Assembly: GCF_039541855.1 (NCBI RefSeq) | Contig: NZ_BAABHA010000002.1 | Coordinates: 806,001 to 870,000 of the forward strand | Length of the DNA stretch: 64,000 nucleotides | Source: Solirubrum koreensis | GTDB taxonomy: Bacteria; Bacteroidota; Bacteroidia; Cytophagales; Hymenobacteraceae | Direction: 5' to 3' | Shown here: in pieces, positions 7,875 to 16,938 of the stretch | How positions within the stretch are numbered: position 1 is the stretch's first letter | Layout of the letters: each line of letters starts with the position of its first letter | Notes under the pieces: generated by a model | Seen by the model: the letters and a program-made list of their open reading frames with translations, nothing else | Told to the model about the DNA's origin: nothing | Databases searched by the model: none | Made by a program: the position numbers and the translations under genes

Positions 7875-10604
7875 ATGACACTACTTGAACGCGGGCAGCA
7901 GCTACTGGGCGTGCGACCCGGCGAGGGCCGCACGGTCTGGCTGTTTTTCCTGCACAACTTTTTGCTGGGCATCGGCACCATTCTGGTGTACGTGTCGGCC
8001 ACGGTGGTGCTGCTCGAAAACAACCCCGAGCGCAACCTCCCGCTGGCTTACGGCGTGGCCGCGCTGGCCATGATGGCCGCCGGCAAAGTGTACGCGCATT
8101 ACGAACACCACTGGGCCCTGCAGCGGCTGGCCAGCCGCGTGCTACTGGCCGCGCTGGTGCTTACGGGGGTGCTGGGGGTGCTGGTGGTTACCGGTAACTC
8201 GGTGGCCGCGGCCGTGGCCATTATGGCCGGTTACCGCGTCATTTATCTGCTTACGAATCTGGAATTCTGGGGCGTATCGGCGGTGGTGTTCGATGTGCGC
8301 CAAGGCAAGCGCCTGTTTAGCGTCATCAGCTCGGGCGACATGCCGGCTAAGGCCCTCGGTGCGGTGCTGGCCATCCTTATTCACAACCACACCGAGCTGC
8401 TGTGGCTGCTGCTGGTGGCTTTTGCGGCCTACTTGGGGGCGCTGCTGGTGTTGCGCGCCACCGTTAGCTCGCACGATGTTGTGGCCGCCCCAGCGCCGCG
8501 CCGCATTCGGGAAGGCGGGCTGAGTCCGCAGTTGCAGCCGTGGTTCGGCAACAGCCGCTTGGTACTGTTTATGTGCCTGAGCATGACAGGCGTGGCGGCG
8601 GTGTCGTCGGGTGTGGAGTATTCGTTTGTGGTGAACGTGAAGCACAAGTTTCACGACCAGGCCGCCGTAATGCAATACCTGGGCAGCGTGCTGGGCATTA
8701 CTTACTTGGCGGCCATGGTATTCAAGCTGTTGCTCTCCCGGCTGGCCCTCGACCAAATGGGCGTGCGCCGCATGCTCATTACCCTGCCCGCGCTAGTGCT
8801 GTTAGGCCTGCTGCTTTTCGGCGGGCTGCGGGCGGCGGGCGCCTCCGAAAACACCTTGCTGCTTTACTTCTGCGGCCTGTACCTGGGCCTGGAAGTGCTG
8901 CGTCGGGCCGTGTTCGACCCCGTGTTCCTAGTGCTGTTTCAGCCCCTCTCCCCGCCCGAGCGCCTACAAGCCCACACGCTGGCCAAGGGTTTCTACGAGC
9001 CGTTGGGCATGGCCGTGGCTGGGGTATTGCTATTCGCCTTGCACGCGTATCCCAACCTGAGCGAATGGGTACCGTTTGTATGGATGAGCCTGTTTATGGC
9101 CGGGGCACTGTTTTTTTTACACCGTACATATGGCCACTACATTGGGGAGCTGCAACACGCCATTAGCCGCCGCTTCGCCCCTGCCGACGAGACCTTAGAG
9201 CTGAACACAACGGGCAACGAACAGCCGTTAATAAGCGCCGCAGTTGTCGACCCCGAAACCGTACGTCAACTCGTTACTCAACTTACCGATAAAACCCAAC
9301 GCGCCGCTGCTACCGCGCAACTGTTGCAGCTCGGTGATGCTGCCGTGCCCGAGCTTAGCGCCGAGCTGCTCGCCGAAGGCCAAGATGACTACGTACGACG
9401 TGTAAGCCAGATTCTGGGGCAAATGCGTAGTCCAGCCAGCCGCCATGCCTTGGTACAGTTGGCCCGACAGCCGCACTTGTGGCGCCGCGAGCAAGCCTTA
9501 CGTGCCCTGCGCAACTTTGCCCCCGAAGCCGCCGATGCCCCAACGTTCCAAGCACTGTTGCACAAGGAAATGCAGCTTGCCCAACAGCTGCTCCACGGTT
9601 TGGCCGCTACCGCCGAAGACGAGTTGCGCCGTAGCATCGACTACGAACTCATGCGTCTGCAGCAACGCCTTTTCGGCTTGTTGCTGCAGCTTTACCCGCC
9701 GCACATGATTGCCGATGCGCAACGCGGCGTGGCCCACGCAGCCCGCGAGCGGCAAGCCAATGCCCTCGAAATTCTCGACAATATTATCCCAAGGGTGCTT
9801 TACCAGCAGCTGCACGTGCTGCTCGAGGCCATGCCCGCCGCCGAAAAAGCCCGTGCGTTTGATCGTTTGTTGGGTCGTGCCGCGCAATTGCCGGCCCTGG
9901 TGCCCCTGCTGGTGCAGCGCGGCGAGGCCGATTTCTCCGATTGGACCGTGAGCGTAGCGCTGCGTCATTGGCACCCTACCGAACGGAACCTGACCGAACT
10001 GCTGCCGCATCTGCAAAGCCCCAGCCTATTGGTACGCGAAAGCGCCTTCGCCGCGTTCGATCAGTTGGCCGAGCACCACGCGGGGCTCTATCAGCAGCTA
10101 CTAGCGTTCAACCCTTCTTTACCTTCTCTGAGCATGAGCCACCACGCCACTACTTCGCACATTTCGGCCCAGGAGCGGGTGCATGTGCTGCAGCAAACGG
10201 CCTTGTTTGCCCAAACACCGGCCAATGTGCTCAGCAGCATCGTGCCCATTATGAAGGAAGTTAGCTTCGCCAATGGGGAACAGATTTTTGCCAAAGGCGA
10301 CCTGGGCACCTCGCTGTTCATCGTGTACGAGGGCGAGGTCAACATCATGAACGGCCCACAGCGGTTGGCCACGTTCCGTAAAGGCGAGTTCTTCGGCGAA
10401 CTAGCCTTGCTGGATGCCGAGCCCCGGTCTGCAGCCGCCGTGGCCCACGGTTCCGTGGTAGCCTTTCGTCTCGATCAAGAGGACTTTTACGACGTGATGG
10501 AAGAGCGCGGCGAAGTGCTGCGCAACATCATGCGGGTGCTCTGCCAGCGCCTGCGCCGCCAGAACGAGCTGATGCAGGCGCCCGTGCCTGGTGCGGCGGA
10601 GTAA
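7875..10604 (+). CDS. Nucleotide-transporter-like membrane protein fused to HEAT repeats and a cyclic nucleotide-binding domain
   Basis: 909 residues. Residues 1 to about 425 contain many hydrophobic helices resembling the ATP/ADP (NTT) carrier or MFS fold. Residues about 450-650 are Leu/Ala-rich helical repeats of HEAT type. Residues about 770-900 form a cNMP-binding domain: FAQTPANVLSSIV opening helix, then FRKGEFFGELALLD and EPRSAAAVA, the phosphate-binding cassette with the expected Glu and Arg. The layout suggests membrane transport or sensing gated by cytoplasmic cAMP or cGMP. A two-component-driven adenylate cyclase gene lies 1.6 kb away on the other strand. Whether nucleotides are really transported is unknown. 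Confidence 0.88.
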   Translation: MTLLERGQQLLGVRPGEGRTVWLFFLHNFLLGIGTILVYVSATVVLLENNPERNLPLAYGVAALAMMAAGKVYAHYEHHWALQRLASRVLLAALVLTGVLGVLVVTGNSVAAAVAIMAGYRVIYLLTNLEFWGVSAVVFDVRQGKRLFSVISSGDMPAKALGAVLAILIHNHTELLWLLLVAFAAYLGALLVLRATVSSHDVVAAPAPRRIREGGLSPQLQPWFGNSRLVLFMCLSMTGVAAVSSGVEYSFVVNVKHKFHDQAAVMQYLGSVLGITYLAAMVFKLLLSRLALDQMGVRRMLITLPALVLLGLLLFGGLRAAGASENTLLLYFCGLYLGLEVLRRAVFDPVFLVLFQPLSPPERLQAHTLAKGFYEPLGMAVAGVLLFALHAYPNLSEWVPFVWMSLFMAGALFFLHRTYGHYIGELQHAISRRFAPADETLELNTTGNEQPLISAAVVDPETVRQLVTQLTDKTQRAAATAQLLQLGDAAVPELSAELLAEGQDDYVRRVSQILGQMRSPASRHALVQLARQPHLWRREQALRALRNFAPEAADAPTFQALLHKEMQLAQQLLHGLAATAEDELRRSIDYELMRLQQRLFGLLLQLYPPHMIADAQRGVAHAARERQANALEILDNIIPRVLYQQLHVLLEAMPAAEKARAFDRLLGRAAQLPALVPLLVQRGEADFSDWTVSVALRHWHPTERNLTELLPHLQSPSLLVRESAFAAFDQLAEHHAGLYQQLLAFNPSLPSLSMSHHATTSHISAQERVHVLQQTALFAQTPANVLSSIVPIMKEVSFANGEQIFAKGDLGTSLFIVYEGEVNIMNGPQRLATFRKGEFFGELALLDAEPRSAAAVAHGSVVAFRLDQEDFYDVMEERGEVLRNIMRVLCQRLRRQNELMQAPVPGAAE

Positions 10605-10644
10605 CGCCTTCAGTCCAGCACGCGTTTCCGGCACGTCCTGCTGA

Positions 10645-10665
10645 GCCGCCCCTAAGCAAGGCGGC
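10645..10665. terminator. Weak convergent terminator
   Basis: A 6-bp GC stem (GCCGCC / GGCGGC) with a 9-nt loop sits in the 77-bp gap between the convergent transporter-like and M28 peptidase genes. The T-tract is poor, so this is tentative. Confidence 0.4.
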
Positions 10666-10681
10666 CTTATCTGTTACAACC

Positions 10682-12175
10682 CTACCGTTCCAGCTTAAAG
10701 TCTTTATCCGGCGTTGGCCGTTCCTGCCGGTTTGCCACGGCCCAGCCGGTTAAGTACAGCCAACGGGTAACGCCGGCCAATTTCTTGATGTCAATACGCT
10801 CGGGCTCGTCTTTGGGCGTGTGGTAGTCCTTGTGAAGCAGCGTGGTGTAGCAGATGGCCGGAATGCCCAGACGCGCGTACGGCAAGTGGTCGGAGCGGAA
10901 ATACCATCCTTCGGGGTGCGTGGGCTTGTCCCAGAGGGTGTCAAGCTTGAACTGGGCGCTGGCTTGGTTGGCGGCAAAGGCGGTGTTTACCAAATCCAGG
11001 GAATTGCGGTGCGGACGCTGCGAACCGAGCAACGCGGCACTGTCGGGGGCGTTGCGGCCAATCATTTCGGCGTTTAGCACGGCTACGATGGACTCGCGCG
11101 GCACGGTGGGTAGGCTGGAGAAGTAGCGCGAACCGAGCAGGCCGCGTTCCTCGGCGCCGTGGTAGACAAACAGGGCCGTGCGGCGGCCGGGCTTTTGCTT
11201 GAAGGCTCGCATAACGGCCAGCAGCGCGGCGCTGCCGGTACCGTTGTCGTCGGCACCGTTCCAGATGGAGTCGCCGGCCACGGGTTTGCGCACGCCGTCG
11301 TGGTCTTGGTGGGTACTGAAGAGCACATGCTCGGCGCGCAGCTGCTTGTCGGAGCCCGAAATTTTGCCCACGATGTTCACCGATGGGTACTGAAAGCTTT
11401 CCACCCGAATGGTGGCCACCAGGCGCTGCCCGGCTTGTTGTACCAAAGGCAGATCGGAGGCAGCCAGCCAGATGGTGGGCGCCTGCTCTACTACGCGCAC
11501 GTTGGGGCCGCCGGGCAAATCGTAGCGGCCGCGCTCGTAGCCGGTACCCCAGTTGTCGAAAATGTTCTGGGCGCGCTGGTCCGACACGTACACCACAGCC
11601 ACGGCGCCGGCCTTCACCAGCTCGGCCGATTTTTCGCGCATGGTGGTCGTCAGAAAACGGCGGTAGCTAATTTCCTTCGGCTCGGTGCCCGAAAACACCA
11701 GCGCCACGGCCTTGCCTTTCACGTCTACTTTGGCTACTTCGGCTGGCGTACCGGTGCCCACAAACACCAGCGGCGCATCCACGGTGGCTATGCCGGGGGC
11801 CAATACCAGTGCGTTTTGTCCGTGCGTAAACGTACGGCCGCCTATGCTGATGCGGCTGTCTTTGGTAATGCGGGTGCGCTGAATGTGGAAAAACTGGTAG
11901 TAGGTGCCGTCGTCGCCGGCCGGCTCTACGCCAATGGCACGCATCTGCTCCCCAATCCACACGGAGGCTTTCAGCTCGTCGAGCGTGCCGCCTTCCCGAC
12001 CCCGGAAATGGTCGCCGCTGATGGCAAACAGGTCGCGCTTCAGGTCGTCTTCACGAATGGCGGAGCGCTTGTCGCCGGTAAAGGCCGAGCGTTGCGCCAC
12101 GGCTTCGGTAACCAGCAGGCTGGAAACGAACAAGCAGGCGGTTAACAACCGATTGGAGAAGGGCATGGGAAGCAT
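10682..12175 (-). CDS. Secreted M28-family zinc aminopeptidase
   Basis: About 497 residues from the ATG at 12175 (12166 is equally possible); both precede a signal peptide (NRLLTACLFVSSLLVTEAVAQ region). A PA-type insert domain occupies about residues 130-270. The M28 catalytic part carries the zinc ligands in order: His in FSTHQDHDGV, Asp in WNGADDNGTGSAALL, the Glu pair in HGAEERGLLGSRYF, and His in FRSDHLPYARLG. Family members release N-terminal amino acids from peptides outside the cytoplasm. It starts 75 bp after the adenylate cyclase gene on the same strand with no clear terminator between, so co-transcription is possible. Confidence 0.92.
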   Translation of the reverse strand: MLPMPFSNRLLTACLFVSSLLVTEAVAQRSAFTGDKRSAIREDDLKRDLFAISGDHFRGREGGTLDELKASVWIGEQMRAIGVEPAGDDGTYYQFFHIQRTRITKDSRISIGGRTFTHGQNALVLAPGIATVDAPLVFVGTGTPAEVAKVDVKGKAVALVFSGTEPKEISYRRFLTTTMREKSAELVKAGAVAVVYVSDQRAQNIFDNWGTGYERGRYDLPGGPNVRVVEQAPTIWLAASDLPLVQQAGQRLVATIRVESFQYPSVNIVGKISGSDKQLRAEHVLFSTHQDHDGVRKPVAGDSIWNGADDNGTGSAALLAVMRAFKQKPGRRTALFVYHGAEERGLLGSRYFSSLPTVPRESIVAVLNAEMIGRNAPDSAALLGSQRPHRNSLDLVNTAFAANQASAQFKLDTLWDKPTHPEGWYFRSDHLPYARLGIPAICYTTLLHKDYHTPKDEPERIDIKKLAGVTRWLYLTGWAVANRQERPTPDKDFKLER

Positions 12176-12250
12176 AGAGTCAGGGGAGCGGAACGGGCCG
12201 GTTGCCCGCAAATGGTTGTTCAGGAGCGTGTAAGTACTGCAGCAGTGGAT

Positions 12251-13297
12251 TTACTCCACCACCTCGTAAGTCATGACCGGCTGGGCTTTGTTCTTCAGGG
12301 TAATTTCGCCGACGGGTTGGCACTGGAACGACTCTTTTACCTTCTCGTAGGCGTCGTGGCTGATGATGATTTGGCCGGGCTGGGCGGCGGCTTGCAGGCG
12401 CTGACTCACGTTCACGGCGTCGCCGATTACGGTGTAGTCGAGGCGCTTGAGCGAGGCCGAGCCGATGTTCCCCGACACCATTTCGCCGGTGTTGATGCCG
12501 ATGGACACCTTGGGCTGGTAGCCGGTGCCATCGAGCTCCACGGGCGTGGTGGCTTGCAGGCTGCTGCGCACAGCCAAAGCAGCATCCACGGCGCGGTCGA
12601 GGTGGTAGTCGCCGCGGAAAACAGCCATTACGGCGTCGCCCATGAACTTATCTACGTGGCCGCCCTGGGCAATAATTTCCTTCACCATCTGGTCGAAGTA
12701 CTGGTTCAGGAGCTGCACCACGGTGGCCGGCGGCAGCTGCTCGGAAAGCGACGTAAACCCGCAGATGTCGATAAAGACCACCGTGGCTTCCACCGTTTCG
12801 CTCACCAGCAAGGTGTTTTCGAAGCCGGGGCGGGCCATGAAGTTGATGACCGTTTCGTCGACGTACATCTTCAGGATGTTGTTTTCCTGAATGGCCCGCA
12901 GCGTGTCGCGCAGCTGCTTTACCTGAGTAATGGTTTTCTCGATGGTCACTTCCAGGTCGGCGAAATCCACCGGCTTGGTCACGAAATCGAAAGCGCCGCG
13001 GTTCATGGCCGTGCGAATATTGGCCAGGTCACCGTAGGCCGACACCATTACGGTTTTGATGATGTTGTTGGCCTCGTGCAGCTTGGTAAGCAGCGTGAGC
13101 CCGTCCATCACCGGCATGTTGATGTCTGACAGCACGATATCGGTGTCGGGGTGCTCGGCTACGCGCTGCAGGGCCTCCTCGCCGTTGCTGGCAAAGACGA
13201 ACTCGTACTGGTTCTCCCGGATTTTGCGCCGGAATTTCTGTTTGATGAGCAGCTCCAAATCGGCCTCATCGTCTACCACTAGAATCTTGGTTTTCAT
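12251..13297 (-). CDS. Response regulator with class III adenylate cyclase output domain
   Basis: 348 residues. Residues 1-125 are a receiver domain (ILVVDDEADLE, phospho-Asp in IVLSDINMPVMDG, Lys in VTKPVDF). A short coiled linker leads to a class III cyclase domain at about residues 165-345. Metal Asp residues lie in FIDICGFTSL and KFMGDAVMAVF; the Lys of DKFMGD and the Thr of DYTVIGDAVN are the purine-specificity pair of class IIIb adenylate cyclases, and the transition-state Asn/Arg lie in VNVSQRL. Expected product is cAMP from ATP, controlled by phosphorylation. The first 4 bases overlap the end of the upstream response regulator, so translation is probably coupled. Confidence 0.93.
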   Translation of the reverse strand: MKTKILVVDDEADLELLIKQKFRRKIRENQYEFVFASNGEEALQRVAEHPDTDIVLSDINMPVMDGLTLLTKLHEANNIIKTVMVSAYGDLANIRTAMNRGAFDFVTKPVDFADLEVTIEKTITQVKQLRDTLRAIQENNILKMYVDETVINFMARPGFENTLLVSETVEATVVFIDICGFTSLSEQLPPATVVQLLNQYFDQMVKEIIAQGGHVDKFMGDAVMAVFRGDYHLDRAVDAALAVRSSLQATTPVELDGTGYQPKVSIGINTGEMVSGNIGSASLKRLDYTVIGDAVNVSQRLQAAAQPGQIIISHDAYEKVKESFQCQPVGEITLKNKAQPVMTYEVVE

Positions 13298-13677
13298 GCC
13301 TGGTTCAGGGACAGAAGTCGTTCTTTGAGCGCCGCAAAATCCACGGGCTTGGTCAGTAGGTCGCTGGCGCCCAGCTCCAAGGCCTGGCGGCGGCTTTCGT
13401 CGTCGCCGTAGGCCGTTATCATCATCACCATGGGGCGTGGCGGCGCGGGGTGCTCCTCGGTAATGTGCTGAAGCAGCTCCAACCCGCTCATGCCGGGCAT
13501 GTTGATATCGGAGAGAATGAGCACCACTTCGGAGAAATGGTCGTGCAGGTATTCTAACGCAGCCTCGCCGGAATAGGCGAAGGAAAACGAGAGGGCGCCG
13601 GAGCGAATTTCCCGCCGAAAGCGCTGCTCGAACAGCGTGCGTACGTCCGTTTCATCGTCGACGACCAATATTTTCAT
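13294..13677 (-). CDS. Single-domain response regulator
   Basis: 127 residues consisting only of a receiver domain: acidic pocket VVDDETD, phospho-Asp in ILSDINMPGMSG, Thr region MMITAYGDD, Lys in LLTKPVDF. No output domain. Its sequence closely resembles the receiver of the next gene, suggesting duplication. It sits between a histidine kinase (39 bp upstream) and the receiver-cyclase gene (4-bp overlap) and may act as an alternative phosphate acceptor or sink. Confidence 0.93.
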   Translation of the reverse strand: MKILVVDDETDVRTLFEQRFRREIRSGALSFSFAYSGEAALEYLHDHFSEVVLILSDINMPGMSGLELLQHITEEHPAPPRPMVMMITAYGDDESRRQALELGASDLLTKPVDFAALKERLLSLNQA

Positions 13678-13715
13678 GACTTACTAAGCTAGTACGGAAG
13701 GAAAAGAATGCGGAT

Positions 13716-15095
13716 TTAAGCGGTGGGCAGCATCACCACAAACTCGGTGCCCTGGCCTTCCTGGGTGTTAACGGTGAGCGTGCCGCCGTGGCCTTGGGTT
13801 ACAATGTCGTAGCTCAGGGACAGGCCGAGGCCGGTGCCTTCGCCGGTGGGTTTGGTGGTAAAAAACGGCTGGAAGATTTTTTCGACTACGGCCGCCGGAA
13901 TACCGGTACCGTTGTCGCGCACGCGCAGCTCCACGCCGCCCGCGCAGCGCTGGGTACTTACGCGCACCTCCGGCTGGTAGCCCGGCTCGCCCTTCAGGCG
14001 GCGCTGCTGCACGGCGTAAAAGGCGTTGGTAAACAGGTTCAGCAGCACCCGCCCCACGTCCTGCGACACGGCCGTGACCTTGGGCAGCTCGGGGTCGAAT
14101 TCGGTGGCGAGGGCAGCGTTGAAGGTTTTGTCTTTAGCACGTAGGCCATGATAGGCGAGGCGGAAATACTCGTCGGCCAGGGCGTTCAGGTCGGTGGGTA
14201 CCCGCTCGCCGGTGCTGGTGCGGGAGTGGTCGAGCATGCCGCGTACGATACCCGAGGCGCGCTGGCCGTGGAAGGTAATTTTCTGCAGGTTTTGCTGCAG
14301 GTCTTCAATGAGGCTGGTTTCCAACTCGGCGTCGCCTTCTTCGCCTTTGGCCCACTCCTCGCGCAGCTCCTCAATGATTTCGGCGCTGACCTCGGCAAAG
14401 TTGTTCACGAAGTTGAGCGGGTTTTGAATTTCATGCGCAATGCCGGCCGTTAGCTCGCCCAAAGAGGCCATTTTCTCGGCCTGAATGAGCTGCGCTTGGG
14501 TGGTTTTAAGCTCGTTCAAGGTGTCGCGCAGCTCGTCGGCCTGCTGGGTAAGCGCGGCGGTGCGTTCGGCCACCAGGCGTTCCAGCTCAGCGTTCTGGGC
14601 CTCAATTAAGCGCTTGGCCTTTTCCTCTTCCTCGCGTTCCAGCCGCTCCTTCTCGAGCTGGCGCTTCTGGCCGCGGGCAATAAAGAAAAACGTCAGCAGC
14701 CAGATAAGCGCAAAGGCCCGCGCCGCTTCTATGGTGTCGTCGTACTCTTTTTCCAGGTCGCTGCTGATCAGCCCTAAAACAAAGTTCAGGAAGAGCAGAA
14801 CGGAAAACGGCGCCACGGCCAGCAGCATGGTGCGGGCCGGCCGGTATTCCTTAATGGCGGCCAGCACCGCCATGATAACGCTCATGACCAGCAGCCAATA
14901 GCCCTTGCCCACCATGTCCCCGTCGAGCTTCCACACCCAATCGATGAGCAGCAGCACCACGCCGGGAATCCAGATTTTCATCAAGTGCTCGTCCCAGGCG
15001 GGCAAGCGCGTAGCTAAATCCAAACGGCGGCGCATCATCCGCATGACCACTAGGGCCAGCGGAATCAGGAATAACAACTCGGTGTTGAGCTTCAT
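13716..15095 (-). CDS. Membrane sensor histidine kinase driving the receiver/cyclase operon
   Basis: 459 residues from the ATG at 15095 (MKLNTELLFLIPLAL), preceded by a GGGAG-like ribosome site; the longer frame to 15158 adds a basic, unlikely N-terminus. Four or five hydrophobic helices fill residues about 1-150, followed by a long charged coiled coil, a HisKA-type motif GIAHEIQNPLNF (phospho-His) and a HATPase domain (RDNGTGIPAA, GEGTGLGLSLSYD). No extracytoplasmic sensor domain is evident, so the signal is probably sensed within the membrane or coiled coil. First gene of the operon with the single receiver and the receiver-cyclase. Confidence 0.92.
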   Translation of the reverse strand: MKLNTELLFLIPLALVVMRMMRRRLDLATRLPAWDEHLMKIWIPGVVLLLIDWVWKLDGDMVGKGYWLLVMSVIMAVLAAIKEYRPARTMLLAVAPFSVLLFLNFVLGLISSDLEKEYDDTIEAARAFALIWLLTFFFIARGQKRQLEKERLEREEEEKAKRLIEAQNAELERLVAERTAALTQQADELRDTLNELKTTQAQLIQAEKMASLGELTAGIAHEIQNPLNFVNNFAEVSAEIIEELREEWAKGEEGDAELETSLIEDLQQNLQKITFHGQRASGIVRGMLDHSRTSTGERVPTDLNALADEYFRLAYHGLRAKDKTFNAALATEFDPELPKVTAVSQDVGRVLLNLFTNAFYAVQQRRLKGEPGYQPEVRVSTQRCAGGVELRVRDNGTGIPAAVVEKIFQPFFTTKPTGEGTGLGLSLSYDIVTQGHGGTLTVNTQEGQGTEFVVMLPTA

Positions 15096-15304
15096 GAACG
15101 ACTCCCGTTTAGTGCGGGTAAAGGTGGCGAAACCGCGGCGTGAGCGGGCTTTGCCCAAAGCTAGCGGGCCAGCCGTGAGTATTGCTATGCCGCCCCCGAA
15201 TAAGTAGCTACGGAAGCCGCCCGGGTACCACCTTGAACCCTCTCGTCTGCACTTGCCCGGTTTCCGTACAGTTTGCTTGCCGCCCTACCTATAAAGCTTC
15301 GCTT

Positions 15305-16930
15305 ATGCCTCCCCACTCCCCTTGGCACCCATTCCAGCGCGAAACCCTGTTGCAACAACTCACCAACACACTCACGTGGGACCTAGTGGTGGTGGGCGGC
15401 GGGGCTACCGGGCTGGGCGTGGCCCTCGATGGCTTGAGCCGGGGTTACTCGGTGCTTTTGCTGGAGCGCGACGATTTTGCCAAGGGTACGTCCAGCCGCA
15501 GCACCAAGCTGGTACACGGCGGCGTGCGTTACCTCGCCCAAGGCGATGTGGCCCTGGTGCGAGAAGCCCTGTTCGAGCGGAGCCTGTTGCTTGAAAACGC
15601 ACCGCACCTCGTTAGCAACCAAACTTTTGTGGTACCGGCCTACGACTGGTGGAACCGCGGCCTATACACGCTGGGCCTGAAAGCTTACGATGTGCTGGCC
15701 GGCCACCGCAGCCTTGGAGCCTCGGTTGCGCTAAACGCAGTTGAAACGCTTGAGCATTTGCCGGGCATCCGGTCGGCGGGCCTGCGCGGCGGCGTGCTCT
15801 ACCACGACGGGCAGTTCGACGATGCCCGCCTGGCCATAAACCTGGCGCAAACGGCCGTGGAGCAGGGCGGCACGGTGCTCAACCATTTCGCCGTCGATGG
15901 CCTTTTGAAAGACACCCTCGGCCGCACGGCGGGCGTGCAAGCCACCGACCGCGAAACAGGCACCCGCTATGAGCTGCATGCCCGGTGCGTGGTAAACGCC
16001 ACCGGCGTGTTCGTGGATGATGTGCTACAGCTGGATGCGCCGGGTAAGCCTGCGCTGGTGCGTCCTAGTCAAGGCATCCACCTCGTGCTCGATGCCCGTT
16101 TTTTGCCCGGCCCGCACGCGCTCATGATTCCCAAAACTGACGACGGTCGGGTGCTTTTTGGCGTGCCCTGGCACGGGCAACTGGTGCTGGGCACCACCGA
16201 TACGCCCATTACCGAGCGCCGCGAGGAGCCCCAAGCGCTGGAAACCGAAATCGACTTTGTGCTGCGCACGGCCGGGAAATACCTCACCCAGGCGCCCACC
16301 CGACACGATGTGCAAAGCGTATTTGCGGGCTTGCGGCCCTTGGCCGCTGCTGGCAGTAGTGGAAAAACAAAGGAACTCTCGCGCAGTCACAAAATTCTAG
16401 TGTCGGGCACGGGGTTGATTACCATTACCGGTGGCAAGTGGACTACCTACCGCCGCATGGCGCAGGACGCGCTGGACCGTGCCATAAAGGAAGGCTTGTT
16501 GCCGCCCAGCCACAGCCGTACGGCTAGCCTCCACATCCATGGAGCCCAACCTACCACCGCAACCGACCGCAAAAATCACCTTTACGTGTACGGCACCGAC
16601 CAGCCCGCATTGAAGCAGCTGATGGACACCGAACCTGAGTTAGGTGCAAAGCTCGACGCCACGCAGGAATTCACCCGGGCCGAAGTAGTGTGGGCCGCGC
16701 GCTACGAAATGGCGCGCACCGTGGAAGACGTGCTGGCACGCCGCGTGCGGTTGCTGTTCCTGAATGCCGCCGCGGCTATGCGGGCCGCGCCCGTAGTAGC
16801 GGAAATACTGGCGCAGGAATTGGGCCGCGACCAGGCTTGGCAGCATAGTCAGGTGGCTGATTTTACTCAGTTGGCCCGAGGGTATTTATTGATGGATGCA
16901 CCAGTGCCAACTGGTACACCCGCTTCGTAA
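15305..16930 (+). CDS. glpD: Aerobic glycerol-3-phosphate dehydrogenase
   Basis: 541 residues from the ATG at 15305 (MPPHSPWHPFQR), which fits the family; the longer frame to 15182 has an unlike extension. The FAD dinucleotide fold begins at VVVGGGATGLG (about residues 28-38), followed by TSSRSTKLVHGGVRYL and GVPWHGQLVLGTTDTP motifs typical of GlpD, and a C-terminal helical domain. It oxidises sn-glycerol-3-phosphate to dihydroxyacetone phosphate at the membrane, passing electrons to quinone. No glpF or glpK lies nearby. It ends 8 bp before the convergent small secreted protein gene. Confidence 0.95.
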   Translation: MPPHSPWHPFQRETLLQQLTNTLTWDLVVVGGGATGLGVALDGLSRGYSVLLLERDDFAKGTSSRSTKLVHGGVRYLAQGDVALVREALFERSLLLENAPHLVSNQTFVVPAYDWWNRGLYTLGLKAYDVLAGHRSLGASVALNAVETLEHLPGIRSAGLRGGVLYHDGQFDDARLAINLAQTAVEQGGTVLNHFAVDGLLKDTLGRTAGVQATDRETGTRYELHARCVVNATGVFVDDVLQLDAPGKPALVRPSQGIHLVLDARFLPGPHALMIPKTDDGRVLFGVPWHGQLVLGTTDTPITERREEPQALETEIDFVLRTAGKYLTQAPTRHDVQSVFAGLRPLAAAGSSGKTKELSRSHKILVSGTGLITITGGKWTTYRRMAQDALDRAIKEGLLPPSHSRTASLHIHGAQPTTATDRKNHLYVYGTDQPALKQLMDTEPELGAKLDATQEFTRAEVVWAARYEMARTVEDVLARRVRLLFLNAAAAMRAAPVVAEILAQELGRDQAWQHSQVADFTQLARGYLLMDAPVPTGTPAS

Positions 16931-16938
16931 CCCAACGG

